NCBI GenBank assembly: GCA_036250195.1
Contig: JAVHZZ010000003.1
Location: 335,492,875-335,556,874 of the forward strand
DNA: 64,000 bases
Source: Mixophyes australis
Lineage: Eukaryota; Chordata; Amphibia; Anura; Limnodynastidae
Direction: 5' to 3'
Of the stretch, positions 11,916 through 23,002 are shown one piece after another. Numbering within the stretch: position 1 is the stretch's first letter; each line of letters opens with the position of its first letter. Below the pieces are notes generated by a model, which saw nothing but the letters and a program-made list of their open reading frames with translations, did no database searches and was not told where the DNA came from. A program made the translations under genes and the position numbers.

Positions 11916-12342
11916 CACTATATGGACAAAAATATTTGCCCACACCTATTAATTATTGAATTGAGGTGTTTCAATCAGACCCATTGCCAGAGGTGTATAA
12001 AATCAAGCACTTAGCCATGCAGTCTCCATTTGCAAACAATTGTGATACAAAATGGGTTGTTCTGAAGAGCTCAGTGAGTTCAAGCGTGGTACTGTGATAG
12101 GATGCCGCCTTTGCAATAAGACGGTTTGTGGAATTTCATCCCTGCTGGATATTCCACGGTCAACTGTAAGTAATATTATTAGAAGGTGGAAGTGTTTAGG
12201 AACAACAGCAACTCAGCCACAAAGCAGAAGACCACGTAAAATCACAGAGGAGGGCCAAAGACTGCTAAGGCGCATTGTGCGCAAAAGTCACCAACATTCT
12301 GCTGATTCCATAGCCGAAGAGTTCCAAACTTCCACTATTTAA
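11916..12342 (+). mobile_element. Tc1-like transposon, 5' fragment
   Basis: Starts with the Tc1-type inverted repeat CACTATATGGACAAAAATAT, runs through a 5' UTR into a transposase start codon at 12052, and ends abruptly at 12342 inside the gene. There the 3' half of an unrelated MITE begins. The catalytic half and right end are absent. Confidence 0.9.
12052..12342 (+). pseudogene. Tc1-like transposase, N-terminal DNA-binding part only
   Basis: The 96-residue frame holds the bipartite paired-type helix-turn-helix region that binds the transposon ends: SEFKRGTVIG, ISSLLDIPRSTVSNIIRRWK (first helix-turn-helix), a GRPR-like RRPRKITEEGQ linker, and LLRRIVRKSHQHSADSIAEE (second helical region). 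The frame ends at TSTI where homology stops. The DDE catalytic domain of about 240 residues is missing, so it cannot transpose. The ATG is chosen because it directly follows the Tc1-type UTR and family members start there. Identification is firm from the motif order. Confidence 0.9.
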
Positions 12343-12451
12343 GTTGTGTGCAGAATAATAAACTAATTTGCACCCCTTGCATTGTAACATGGTTTGTCCC
12401 AGAGAACATTTACTATTTTTTTTGCCTTACTTTCCTTAATGGCTCAGGCCC
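12343..12451 (+). mobile_element. GGGCCTGAGT MITE family, 3' half
   Basis: Matches the right half of 35216-35545 and 43306-43627: GCAGAATAATAAACTAATTT, GCACCCCTTGCATTGTAAC, then the terminal TTCCTTAATGGCTCAGGCCC. The left half is replaced by the Tc1 fragment, so the junction at about 12342/12343 is a recombination or deletion joint. Confidence 0.85.
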
Positions 12452-12917
12452 ATAGTGTATTAGTCAGTAATTTCTATGCGACCCAGGCTTTATTCATGGC
12501 AACCCCATACTTCACTAAAACACACACACCACTTGCACACATAGCTACTCCTCATATTGACTGCATGGAGAAGCACAAAGTTATTGGTCTCTGTGAAATA
12601 ATCACTGTGCATTTCCTCCAGCAGTCAGCCTGAGGAGTGTGCTGATATTGGAAGCAGAGGTAGTACTAGTGAGGAAGAGGATATTTGCTCAGGGTACAGA
12701 CATCCCTCCTACCAATACATTGTTTGCAGTCCAACTGCACTGAGTTAACCATGAAAGTGGTCCGTAACAGTATTATTTTCGTTTATATATTCAGAGTTGT
12801 CCAATGAAGAGTATCTCTTATTTCACTTGGATAAATTAAAACTGGACACACCTGTAGGTGTCATAATGATAATTCCATAACTATGAACCTACATATTTTC
12901 ATGTTGTAACTATAACT
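12452..12917. other. No recognisable feature
   Basis: Unassigned sequence between a MITE half and a LINE fragment. Confidence 0.4.
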
Positions 12918-14083
12918 TAGTTGAAGAGAGAGGCTGGATCTAGAGATGGTTTCTTTAAAATAGGTGAGATAAGCGCATGTTTGATGGAGGATGGAAATGT
13001 GCCAGTGGAGAGAGACAGGTTGAAGAAGTGAGTTAAATGTGGGCATGCAGTGTAGGAGAGGGAGCGGAGTAGGGAGGGAATAGGGTTGAGAGGACAGGTT
13101 GTAGGGTGAGATGATAAGATGAGTTGCTGAAATTTCGTCTTCAGTTACTGGAAAGAATGAATTGGTTTGTGGATTGTAGGTAAATGTGGGTGGAGTGAGT
13201 GGAATTTGGCGTGAGGAAATATCTTGTCGAATGTTGTCAATTTTGTCTTTGAAATAGGTGGCAAAATCATGGGCTGTGAGGGAGGAAGGAGGAGGAGGTG
13301 CAGGTGGGCAGAGAAGTGAGTTGAAGGTGGCAAAGAGGCGACATGGGTTAGAAGACTGTCTGGATATTAGAGATTTGAAGAAGAATGTTTGTTTGGCAAT
13401 TGACAGGGCAGTGCTGTAAGATGAAGGTATGAATTTATAGTGGAGGAAATCGCCATAGGAACGAGATTTTCTCCAGTGGCGCTCTGCAGTGCGAGAGCAC
13501 TTTTGCAGGTAGCGGGTCTGTTTGTTGTGTCATGGATGGTGTTTGGATCATCGGAGACTATATGTAGTAGCTGGAGCTGCATTGTCTAGGGCTGAAGTGT
13601 TTTGTTATAGAAAGCAGCAGCCTGATTAGGACAGGACAATGCAGGCATTGGAGAAAATAGTTGTTTTAGTGAAAATGAGAAGTGGATTGAGTTAAGAGTA
13701 CTTAGGTTTCGTTATGTACCTGTGTAGGCTGAAGGGCATGAGGTAAGGTGAGGCTGAAGGAAAGGAGGTTGTGGTCAGAGAGTGGGAAGGCTAAATTGGA
13801 GAAACTAGAGATGGAGCAATAGCGGGAAAAGACAAGGTCAAGGGAGTGCCTATCACAATGGGTGGGAGATGAGGTCCATTGGGAGAGACAAAAGGAGGAA
13901 GTAAGTGAAAGAAGTTTAGTGGCAGAAGAGACAGTAGGATTATCAATGGGAATGTTGAAATCACCTAGTATGAGTGTAGACAGGTCAACGGATAGGAAAT
14001 AAGTGAGCCAGATCTCAAAGTTGTCAAGGATTTGGGAAACTGGACCTGGGGGCGATAAATGACAGCAACATGAAGGTGGAAAA
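12918..14083 (-). mobile_element. CR1/L2-type LINE, internal ORF2 fragment
   Basis: On the minus strand, with small indels, this reads from the apurinic-type endonuclease to the start of reverse transcriptase. Visible are AVIYRPPGP (about 14070-14035), LGDFNIPIDNP (about 13965-13930, the GDFN endonuclease motif), LDLVFSRYCSI and LSDHNLLSF (about 13855-13765, endonuclease C-terminal motifs), then ISPILKKPSLDPAS (about 12975-12925, the entry to the RT domain). Homology stops at both ends, so it is truncated at 5' and 3'. Several stops and shifts make it a dead copy. It resembles the longer LINE at 55480-58850. Confidence 0.88.
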
Positions 14084-14909
14084 AAAACCTATGTGTAGAA
14101 TGCTGCATTTTGTTTTGTTTTTTTACTGTTTTGGAAAGGTGGATTGATGCCAAAACAAAATATATAAAGTTTTTCTTTGTGGTGGTTCGAGAATAAAATA
14201 CAATCATTTGCTTTTAGTTCACTTTTGTGCAATTTCAACCAAAAAAATACTTTTATGTCTATTTTAGGTAGATTTTCTTTGCCGTGTTAGGAGGTATCAG
14301 CCAAAAATTGGGATTTTTTTTCTGAAAATTCAAAGTGTTCTGAAAAAAAGCAGATGTGAATACTGTGCAAACAAATTACTGATATTGATGTTGGAAAGTC
14401 ACCAGCCCAAAAAGGGCCAAAATAAGCTCAGCGCAGGGGAGAGAAAAGCCTCAGCAGCGAAAGGGGTTAAAATATTGCAGGAGAAGCTGACTGATCTCAA
14501 CTCAATTGTCCTGTGATACTGACTGGTTGAGGTAAGAATAGTCGAAGCTTGGTAGATCTGATCATGTGTGACCCGGCTTGCCGATTCACATTTGCACATT
14601 GAAACTGGAACCCCTGACTTGGGCTCTTAATAAATTGTTAGCAAACTAATAATAAAAACATTATTATTTCCCAGTATTCCAATTTGAAAAAAGTTTTATT
14701 TTAATAAAAACTTTTTCATTCAATATATCCTGCTATCGCCATCCTTAGATGGCAATAACAAAATGAAGATTGTGGCAGTACTTGTACCATCATGATCCTT
14801 GTTGCATAGGCTTCCCCTTGCAAAGCTTTCAGCAGTAGCCTTTAATAGATAGGGAGACCTATTTCTGGTGATAATAACCATTTTCGTTGGAGGTAAAGCT
14901 CCTCTCTAC
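14084..14909. other. No recognisable feature
   Basis: AT-rich, with several A/T runs near 14090-14350. No supported gene or repeat. Confidence 0.4.
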
Positions 14910-14912
14910 TTA

Positions 14913-15437
14913 TACCGCTTTCATATTGCCGCCCCGGCAATATCCCAGGTTTTTCAAGCCGGGTTTTTGCCGGGGCTCGGAGCGTCCCAGCTCAGAAACA
15001 CCATTCATACTGCACCTCGGACCCGGGAATTTCCTGGGTTGACCCCATTCATACTGCACAAGTCTGTGCCCTGGCAATTTGTGGGAGTCATCACCAGAGC
15101 AGTTTTCATTGGCTGAAAAATGATGATGTCATTGAAAGGTGACTGGTTTTTTTTTCTTCCACGGGCTCCCACCGATGACATCATCCTCCAGAGACAGGCA
15201 GACAGCCAATCAGCTTGTTTTCTGTGCAACCTGGGTTGAAAAACCCGGGTTGCACCATTCATAGTGCAGGCAACCCGGGTCCGACCCGGGAATTACCCCT
15301 CGATAAATCCCGGGTTGAAGACCCGGGTTTTTAGACCCAGGATTTTTGACTTGTACCATTCATACTGCACCAAGACCCGGGTCGTTTGAGCTCGCCCCGG
15401 CAAAAACCCGGGATTTTGGTGCAGTATGAATGGGGTA
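14913..15437. mobile_element. Harbinger-like MITE rich in CCCGGG palindromes
   Basis: Ends TACCGCTTTCATATTGCC... and ...GGTGCAGTATGAATGGGGTA form imperfect inverted repeats. A 3-bp TTA duplication flanks both sides (14910-14912 and 15438-15440), which fits PIF/Harbinger insertion. The interior repeats CCATTCATACTGCAC in direct and inverted orientation at about 15002, 15047, 15255, 15350 and 15418. By hand I count at least eight CCCGGG hexamers between 15020 and 15415. There is no transposase; open frames inside have no domain. Confidence 0.85.
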
Positions 15438-15440
15438 TTA

Positions 15441-16555
15441 ATAAACAGAGCTCTTAGAATGGATTAAGCTGGGGACTAATGTATGAAGCTGTAGTAGTCG
15501 AGGTAATTTCTGATTTATGATGACATACCCAGCCTACATGCTTGTTTGAGCATTTGTTTCTACTGTTTAATTTCTACATTCGCATTGTCCGATTCATAAT
15601 TATATGAGCATTCAGACTATTTATTCCATTTGGTTTCATTTTGTTTCCTCTTCCTGGGGGTTTACTCCTAGAAGCAGTAATGTACTGTTTACAGGGTAAC
15701 ATAGGTAGTTGGATAAGTTATAGACTATGTATCCCATCTCCATTCATTTGTGCAACACTGAATAAAAAGGCTGCACAATCCAACATTTTCAACACACAGG
15801 GAGAATATGATTTGCTCAACAGGATCCACTGGGACTAAATGTTTACTATATTTCCTTGGCAATGACCTAGCTAGTAGGTTATATTTTCCATCTCAAATAT
15901 TGTTAATACAAGACCTTTCACAGTTAGGGTCTGCAGTCCACTGAACAGCTGCAAGAACATGAGAGGTAATTCTTCATTTTTAATATTTAGCTGCATATCC
16001 TTTTAATATATAAGGATGGCATGTGTTTATAATAATTGCAAAAACATACATTGCTCTCATTTTCTGCTGATGGTTTAGAAATATGAATTAATGGAAGTAT
16101 CAACCCCTGGGGGTCATAGTTATTGTTACTAAAAATGTCATAGGGTTAATTTACTGGTCGTAGAACTGTTGCACAAGCTGTTGCTCTGTCCAATCAAAAT
16201 GTGTGTTAGAAACTATAACGTCATATTTTGCACATCCTGCAAATATAGGCTTAGAAATACCAGCAAGGTTGAGTTTTCTTTCATTGCGGAGCTCCCTGAC
16301 ATGGGACCAACACAGCTCTGCTACTTGAAAGCAGAGGGTTGTCAACTTAATAATAAAAATTCACAGTGTGAAAAACTATCTCTGAAGTCCAGTTAGAAAG
16401 ATGATGTAACAAGGAAAAAGGTCAAGAACCCTGGACTCATTCATGCTCATTCATTTGTATTTATTGTATAATGTAACTTGCAGACTATACAAGGGCAGAA
16501 TTCATATATACTGTACCTGTACATATTATAGGAGTTTTATGCATATATACAACTA
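15441..16555. other. No recognisable feature
   Basis: AT-rich sequence without a supported gene. The open frames at 15641-15838 and 16151-16396 have no recognisable domain. Confidence 0.4.
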
Positions 16556-17119
16556 TACACTGATTAGCCACAACATTAAAACTACCTGCCTAATATTGTG
16601 TACAGGGCCGGACTGGGACTAAAAATCAGCCCTGGCATTTAAGGTACACAGGCCCACCTCAGTTCCAGCAGGAAAGAAAACATGTGCCGCACAGCGGCGG
16701 CGCCAAACAGGGCGTGACCTCATTGTGCTGTGGGTGTGGACAACATGGGGCATTGAGAAATTAAATTAATACATTACATTTATCATTTTAGACAAATACA
16801 CAAGCACTATTATTAGAAGCACACAGCTTTGCCTTCACAAGCAGTACGTTGTGAAACGGGACATACCTCCCGACTATCCTTGCAGTCGGACCAGATCCTG
16901 ACTAAGGGAGACATTCACCCGAATTCAGGACTGCCCCACCAGATTCAGGACAGTTGGCAGACGGTCCTGCTCTCTCCTACCTGTCTTGGTCACTTTCACC
17001 ACTTGTAGCAGCTGGTTTCTTTAGCTCAGTTCATTCTTGTCTTGATCCTGGAATATTGGATAAAAAAAAATGGGTACATGAGATTTAGAAAACTCCCCGG
17101 TGTTAAAACAATAGCACTC

Positions 17120-17510
17120 ACGTTTTATAATTAGGCCTCCCTCCAGTCCCCACAATAATAATATTCACATTTAATAAGTAGACCTATTTCCCTCCAACCA
17201 GCCCCAACATTAAATTAACAGTATACCCATTTACTGAAAACATATTTCCCTCCCTCCAAACAGTCCCAGCAATAAATTAAATAGCATTAAAGTTTAATAA
17301 ATATAGCCATTTTCCACAACCATCCCTGACAATAAATAATTCATATTCACATTTAATAAATAGCCCTCCTCCCCAAAATCAGCCCCATATTTAACTGATA
17401 GCCCTAAACCACCCCAGCATTAAATTAAAGGTTCCTTCACCTCACCTTAAATAATTAGCCCCCACCTGCACTCCACCATTAAATAGCCTACCTCCCATAT
17501 TATATTAAGA
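17120..17510. repeat. Degenerate AT-rich minisatellite of about 65 bp
   Basis: Repeats of the pattern CAGCCCCAACATTAAATTAA, then CA(C)ATTTAATAAATAG(C/A)CC, then TCCCTCC. The same unit forms the array at 55030-55475, which suggests the two belong to one element family. Confidence 0.75.
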
Positions 17511-17576
17511 TCCTCCCTTCCCTCGCATATTATATTAAAATACTGCACGCGTGCACACCACACACACGCACACTAT

Positions 17577-18100
17577 AGCAACATGGGGCCACACAGAAAC
17601 ACTATTAGCCACACACACTATTTGCCACACAGCCACACTATTACCCACACAGACACGCTATTAGCCACACACACTATTTGCCACACAGCCACACTATTAG
17701 CCACACTATTAGCCACACAGGCACACTATTAGCCACACAGACACACTATTTGCCACACAATAGCCACACACACTATTTGCCACACAGACACATTATTAGC
17801 TACACACACTATTTGCCACACAGACACATTATTAGCTACACACACTATTTGCCACACAGACACATTATTAGCTACACACACTATTTGCCACACAGACACA
17901 CTATTAGCCACACAGACACACTATTGGCCACACAGACACACTATTTGCCACACAGACACAATATTAGCCACAAACACTATTTGCTACACAGACCCACTAT
18001 TAGCCACACAGACACACTATTTGCTACACACACTATTTGCCACACAGACACACTAACAGCCCCACATACACTATTTGCCACACAGACATATTACACACAC
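17577..18100. repeat. CACACAG/TATTAGCCACA minisatellite
   Basis: Units built from CACTATT(A/T)GCCACACAGACA. The most regular part repeats every 36 bp (CATTATTAGC at 17791, 17827 and 17863). Long frames on both strands encode repetitive peptides only because the unit lacks stops. Confidence 0.92.
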
Positions 18101-18524
18101 AAAATAACACTAAAATCAATGGCGCAAGAGTAATCAGAGGCAGCTTATAGCAAATTCAAAAAGGTCACACCAATACCTACTCATATCAACCAAAACAACA
18201 TCAAGAATTTGCTGACCAGCGCCAATATATGTAGGGAAAAAGGAAAAAATATATGAAGTAATAGAGCAAGGATGTAATTACTTCTCCAAGCATCAAATAA
18301 CATTAATGGCAGATAAAATATAATCCCATTCAATATGGAAGTCCACACAAAAGTTTAGTCCAAAGTCCTGGATTCCAAAATGTAAATAGGGTCTTCTATA
18401 GTGTAGCCGGTCCACTCGCGAATAACCCAATATACATAAAAGAAAACGAAACAAACAAACATATTACACACACACACACACAGACACTTACCTTACATCC
18501 AGCAGCAACACATTGCGTGCTACC

Positions 18525-18646
18525 CGGCGGACGGAGAATCAGTGACAGCCGCCTATGCGAGCAATCACATGGGACAGCACCACGTGACAGGTGCCGTCCC
18601 ATGTGATTTCTCACATAGGCGGCTGTCACTGATTCTCCGTCCGCCG
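18525..18646. repeat. Long hairpin, arms of about 58 bp
   Basis: The arm starting CGGCGGACGGAGAATCAG at 18525 pairs with the arm ending at 18646 with about four mismatches and a short loop. A second perfect 14-bp stem (GTCCGCCGAGCAGC at 18639-18652 with its complement at 18665-18678) overlaps its end. Together they form a subterminal cruciform-capable block at the right end of the 16603-18742 element. Confidence 0.88.
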
Positions 18647-18750
18647 AGCAGCGCGCAGAGTGTTGCTGCTCGGCGGACATGCGGTCTGGCCCCTCTGTCC
18701 ATCGGCCCTTCTGGCATTTGCCAGATGGCCAGTCCGGCCCTGATTGTGTA

Positions 18751-19800
18751 GGTCCCCCTCATGCCGCCAAAACAACTTTGACTCATTGAGGCATGGACTC
18801 CACAAAAACCTCTGAAGGTGTCCTCTGGTATCTGGCACCTAGACATTAGTAGCTGATCCTTTAAGTCCTGTAAGTTGTGAGGTGGGGCCTTCATGGCTAT
18901 GACTTATTTTTTCAGCACATCCCACAGATTGGATTGAGATCTGGGGAATTTGGAGGTCAAGTCAACATCATGAACTATTTGTCATGTTCCTCAAACCATG
19001 CCTGAATAATTTTTGCAGTGTGACAGGGCGCATTATCCTGCTGAAAGACGTCACTGTCATCAGGGAATACCATTGCTATGAATGGGGTGTACTTGGTCTC
19101 AACAATGTTTAGGTAGGTGATACATGTCAAAGTAACATCCACATAAATGCCAGGACCAGATGTTTCCCATCAGACCAATGCACAGAGCATCACACTGCCT
19201 CCGTTGGCTTGTCTTCTTTCCATAGTGCATTCTGGTGCCATCTCTTCCCCAGGTTAACGATGCATACTTATCCGGCCATGCACATGATGTAAAAAAAATG
19301 TGATTCATCAAATCAGGCCACCTTCTTCCATTGCTCCATGGTCTAGTGCTGTTTCTCATGTGCCCATTGTAGGCACTTTCGGTGGTGGACAGAGGTTAGC
19401 ATGGGCACTCTGCCTGGTGTGCGGCTACTCATCCTGATATGCAGCAAGCTGCGATGCATTTTTATCATAGTCAGTTTCAACTTTTCAGCAATTTGTGCTC
19501 CAGTAGTTCTTCTGTGGGATTGGACCAGATGGGCTAGCCTTCATTCCCCTCACACATTAATGAGCCTTGGATCCCCATGACCATGCCTCACCAGTTGTTT
19601 TTCCTTGGACCACTTTTGGTAAGTACTAACCACTGCATAATGAGAACAGACCACAAGACCTGCCATTTTGAAGATGCTCTGACCTAGTCATCTAGCCTTC
19701 ACAATTTGGCCCTTGTCAAAGTTACTCAGATCCTTACACTTGCCAATTGTTCCTGCTTCCAACACCAACTTCAAGAACTGTTTGTTCACTTGTTGCCCAA
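18751..19800 (-). pseudogene. Tc1-like transposase, degenerate
   Basis: This is the minus-strand relic of a DD34E Tc1 transposase. The C-terminal end is readable at about 18890-18780 as APPHNLQDLKDQLL and RCQIPEDTF. Upstream, at about 18960-18900, reading reaches PRSQSN-LWDVL, where the usual catalytic Glu-His between the Asn-Pro and LWD motifs is missing through a short deletion. Further upstream lie the remains of the W-x-x-P, DNAP and N-terminal helix-turn-helix segments, out of frame with each other. Several indels and stops exclude function. The family is clear from the order of the conserved blocks. Confidence 0.85.
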
Positions 19801-19867
19801 GATATTACACCCCTTGAAAGGTGCCGTTGTAACCAGATAATCAGTGTTATTCACTTCACTTGTCATA

Positions 19868-20044
19868 TTTATATATGTGCATATACAGTATATGATACAT
19901 ATACAATAAATAAAATGTATAGACTTAAAAAAATGTAAGCCTATGAAAAGTATTCATTCTGTTTAGAACTTTCACATTTTATACTCTTATACCATGAAAT
20001 CAATATGATTAGGGAATTCTTCCCACTGGCCAAGCCATCGTACA
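19868..20044. other. Unassigned AT-rich stretch
   Basis: Short flank between the Tc1 relic and the 47-bp minisatellite. Nothing else is seen. Confidence 0.4.
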
Positions 20045-20422
20045 CATGACTCTGCATCTGAACCACATGGGAATCACACATCTATCTTAGACATGACTCT
20101 GTATCTGAACCACATGGGAATTACAGATCTATCTTAGACATGACTCTGCATCTAAACCACATGGGAATCACAGATCTAACTTAGACATGACTCTGCATCT
20201 AAGCCCCAATGGAATCACAGATCTATCTTAGACATGACTCTGCATCTGAACCACATGGGAATCACAGATCTATCTTAGACATGACTCTGCATCTGAACCA
20301 CATGAGAATAACAGATCTATCTTAGACATGACTCTGCATCTGAACCACATGGGAATCACACATCTATCTTAGACATGACTCTGCATCTGAACCACATGGG
20401 AATCACAGATCTATCTTAGACT
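20045..20422. repeat. 47-bp minisatellite, eight units
   Basis: CATGACTCTGCATCTGAACC, then ACATGGGAATCACAGATCTA, then TCTTAGA recurs with a 47-bp period (20045, 20092, 20139 and so on to about 20374). Units differ by single bases. Confidence 0.95.
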
Positions 20423-22109
20423 ATCTGCAATTATTAGGATTATTTATGCCAATATGCAATTATTGTGCACTCACTAAAACAAACAAAGCCACAATGGAGA
20501 AGTCAATTTTTACCTCGTAACAGACTGTCGTAAATGAGTGCAGTGATGTAAAAATAAATATTACCATTTTATTCATTATAGCTGTTTAAATCACTGTATA
20601 ATAGTTGGATTAAAAGCTGTAGGGGAATACAGCAAAACTTTCATCCAGTTATCTCTGCCATCTATTCTCACTGGTCTGAGGTCACTGCCTATTCCTGATG
20701 GACAGACAGAAAAGGATGGTACATGGGAACCTTTGTCCAAGTTTACGTCACCTGGAGCCAGACACTGTGTGGGTCTATAACAGCCTGGGCTCAAGCAGGA
20801 ATATCTTTCAACTCTGCTCATCACAAAACAATGAGTAAATAAACAGGCCTGTCAGACCAATTAGGCGTGTGAATGTCCTCATGCAAACTCACATCCTATA
20901 TCTTTACCAACAGCTTCTGGAGCTTAGGCGATGGGAAGGATTTCATATATTACAGTATTTAGATACAACTATATTGCTGACAGAGAACAGTACTGTTGTG
21001 GCACCACTAAGCCTTCCTGTCTCATATCAACTAGTCTGCACTTTTCTTGCTTTCCATACACCATAATAGTTATCAAAATTTAAATAAATCACATTTATCT
21101 GATCTATTAAAGTAAATTGAAATAAAGAATAATAATTAGTGAATAAAGTAAAAAAAGCTTCTCTAGACAGAGAAGTGTCTTCTGGGTAATGGCAATTACA
21201 TGGCTGACCGGTCAGTCAATGCCCCATCCTCTGGGTTTTTTAAAGCATGGCACAGGCTTTTGCCACCTGCAGACAGATATGTCTGGCTCGTCGATGCAGA
21301 GAAGGTAGTCCTGGTCATCATAGCAGTAGCCATACCAGTGGGTGGAGCTTTGATTCACAGGGCTGCCATGTAAATGCTAATTACCAGAAGTCCCCTCTTT
21401 TGGAGAGGCATATTTCAATATTTTCCCAGGAAGCAGCGCGTGAAAGTTTCCCAATTGCTTTTCCTTTTTCTTGGCAGCCTGAAAAAAGGCACAAAATAAA
21501 AGACAGATAAAGACAACTCAGTTCAGATATGTTTTTTCAAAGTTGGGAATACAAATCAATGGACACTTCTAAAGGATATGTTTATTTTCCTTAAACTATA
21601 CCTTATATTCATTATGCCTTAAAAGATTGGGTTTTTTTTTGCCAGGCTCCTTTGCTTTTTACGATACAACTACCTAAAGGTGGCTGTAATGGAGTTGCAC
21701 TGTAATGGTTTCCCCTGGTTGCTAAGTGAAACCTTCTACTGAAGGCATATATAAGTACAAGACATCCTCCCTTCACCCAGCTTGTGATTTACCCCACGTC
21801 ACAGAATAAAATGGGGTATATATATCAAATTGCATTTGTCATAAGAGTTAATAATGAATATTGGTAACAGTACCACCCACATGACAATAAGCATTGGAAC
21901 AAGGAACACAAGACCCAAATACAGCAGTATGAAGAAGAAATGTACATTAAGAAAGTGTAGCATAGATAGAAAGATGATATAGAGAGTGTTACAGGCTTGA
22001 ATTATATAGTACAATGCCTTTATTATTTCAAACATACTTCTGAGGAGGCAGCATGGATTCAGCCATGAAACATGTAATCTTTGTTTAAATATATGTATTG
22101 TCTAAATAT
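20423..22109. other. No recognisable gene
   Basis: AT-rich. The open frames at 20591-20824 (minus) and 21247-21510 (plus) were examined. Neither shows a domain, splice-like borders I can support, or similarity to other sequence in the window. Confidence 0.4.
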
Positions 22110-22239
22110 ATCTTATTAAAGTAATTCTATCATTTTCAAATAAGCATTGCATAGGCGATTGTATTGTGTTTCCAATACACAAAGTGATTTATTTTAGCAG
22201 ATGTAAAAGTTAACAGTTCAATCATGACTATAATATAAT

Positions 22240-23002
22240 TGTTAGGAACCCCTCCAGCCGGCACAACACAACCCGGAGTCTACTCTGCCAGTCAGGTGTT
22301 CACTGGAGCCCCTGATGGTGGGGACAGACTGGGCTGCAGACTGACAGAGGGTCGTGAAGTGTGTACCGGCTGGGGAGAACCCAGGCAAGAAGAGTCAGGT
22401 CCACGCAGAGGTCAAAAGGTAGGCAGCAGGTAACAGAAACGATGAGCAAGCTGAGGTCAGAGGTCACAGGCAAAGTAGCAGAACGGGTAAACGAGCCAAG
22501 GATCAGGGTCACAGGAAACACAAGCGAAGTCAAATACGAAGCCAAGGGTCATACACGGGAAGTCAAAACGTAGATACAGGAACAGGAACTGGAGCAAGCA
22601 GGTCAGCAGACTGGAGCACAGAAGCTATAACCGGCAATGAGGCAGCAGACCTCATTGCCTTAAATACAACCCATAACCAATCAGAACCTGCCCCTAGACA
22701 AGGCCACACTTGTAGGCTAATTGCCAGCACCTAGCAAGACCAATCAGGGCTTAGCACTGAAATCCACACCTGCAGGCTAATGCCTGCTAATTCAGCCACA
22801 GGCTAAATCTGCCTGATTGTCCCTAGAGCGCATGCGCGCCTGGCTGCCAGGACACGGCGCTGAGGAAGCGTCCGACCGTTGCCTTGGCAACGGTCGGGAG
22901 TTGGAAGGAAATGACGTCCCGGTCGTCATGGTGACGGCCGGGACGTTGGGACCTACAGGAAGCGAGCCGCGGCGGCTGTGAGTACCGCCGCGGCTCGTGA
23001 CA
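22240..23002 (-). repeat. 3' LTR of the Gypsy element
   Basis: Same length as the 5' LTR and identical to it as far as I can compare by eye. The last 70 or so codons of pol run into it. It is preceded in element orientation by the G-rich polypurine tract. Confidence 0.95.

Larger units (their letters stand above)
16603..18742. mobile_element. Non-autonomous hAT-type element (2140 bp) inside the Tc1 relic
   Basis: The termini are perfect inverted repeats, CAGGGCCGGACTGG at the left and CCAGTCCGGCCCTG at the right, flanked by an exact 8-bp duplication ATTGTGTA (16595-16602 and 18743-18750), the hAT signature. Inside are a minisatellite of about 65 bp (17120-17510), a CACACAG-type minisatellite (17577-18100), unassigned sequence, a CA microsatellite (18460-18485) and a long hairpin (18525-18646). 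No transposase motif was found, so it depends on a helper. The 151-residue frame at 17678-18133 is a repeat artefact. Confidence 0.93.
16558..19867 (-). mobile_element. Tc1-like transposon relic split by a hAT-type insertion
   Basis: The end CACTGATTAGCCACAACATT at 16558, preceded by TA, is a Tc1-family terminal repeat. The element continues to 16602, is interrupted by the 2140-bp element at 16603-18742, and resumes at 18743 with GGTCCCCCTCATGCCGCC. It then runs through the transposase gene (minus strand) to about 19867, where homology ends without the second terminal repeat. Removing the insert and one copy of ATTGTGTA restores a continuous Tc1 sequence. Confidence 0.92.

Noticed and set aside
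17678..18133. 151-residue His/Thr-rich frame
   Set aside because: Translation of a CACACAG-type minisatellite inside a non-autonomous element.
20045..20422. Possible CRISPR-like array
   Set aside because: Units are contiguous 47-bp tandem repeats with no unique spacers, in a vertebrate genome.
20591..20824. Minus-strand 77-residue frame as a possible host exon
   Set aside because: No recognisable domain, splice context or partner exon could be supported from sequence alone.
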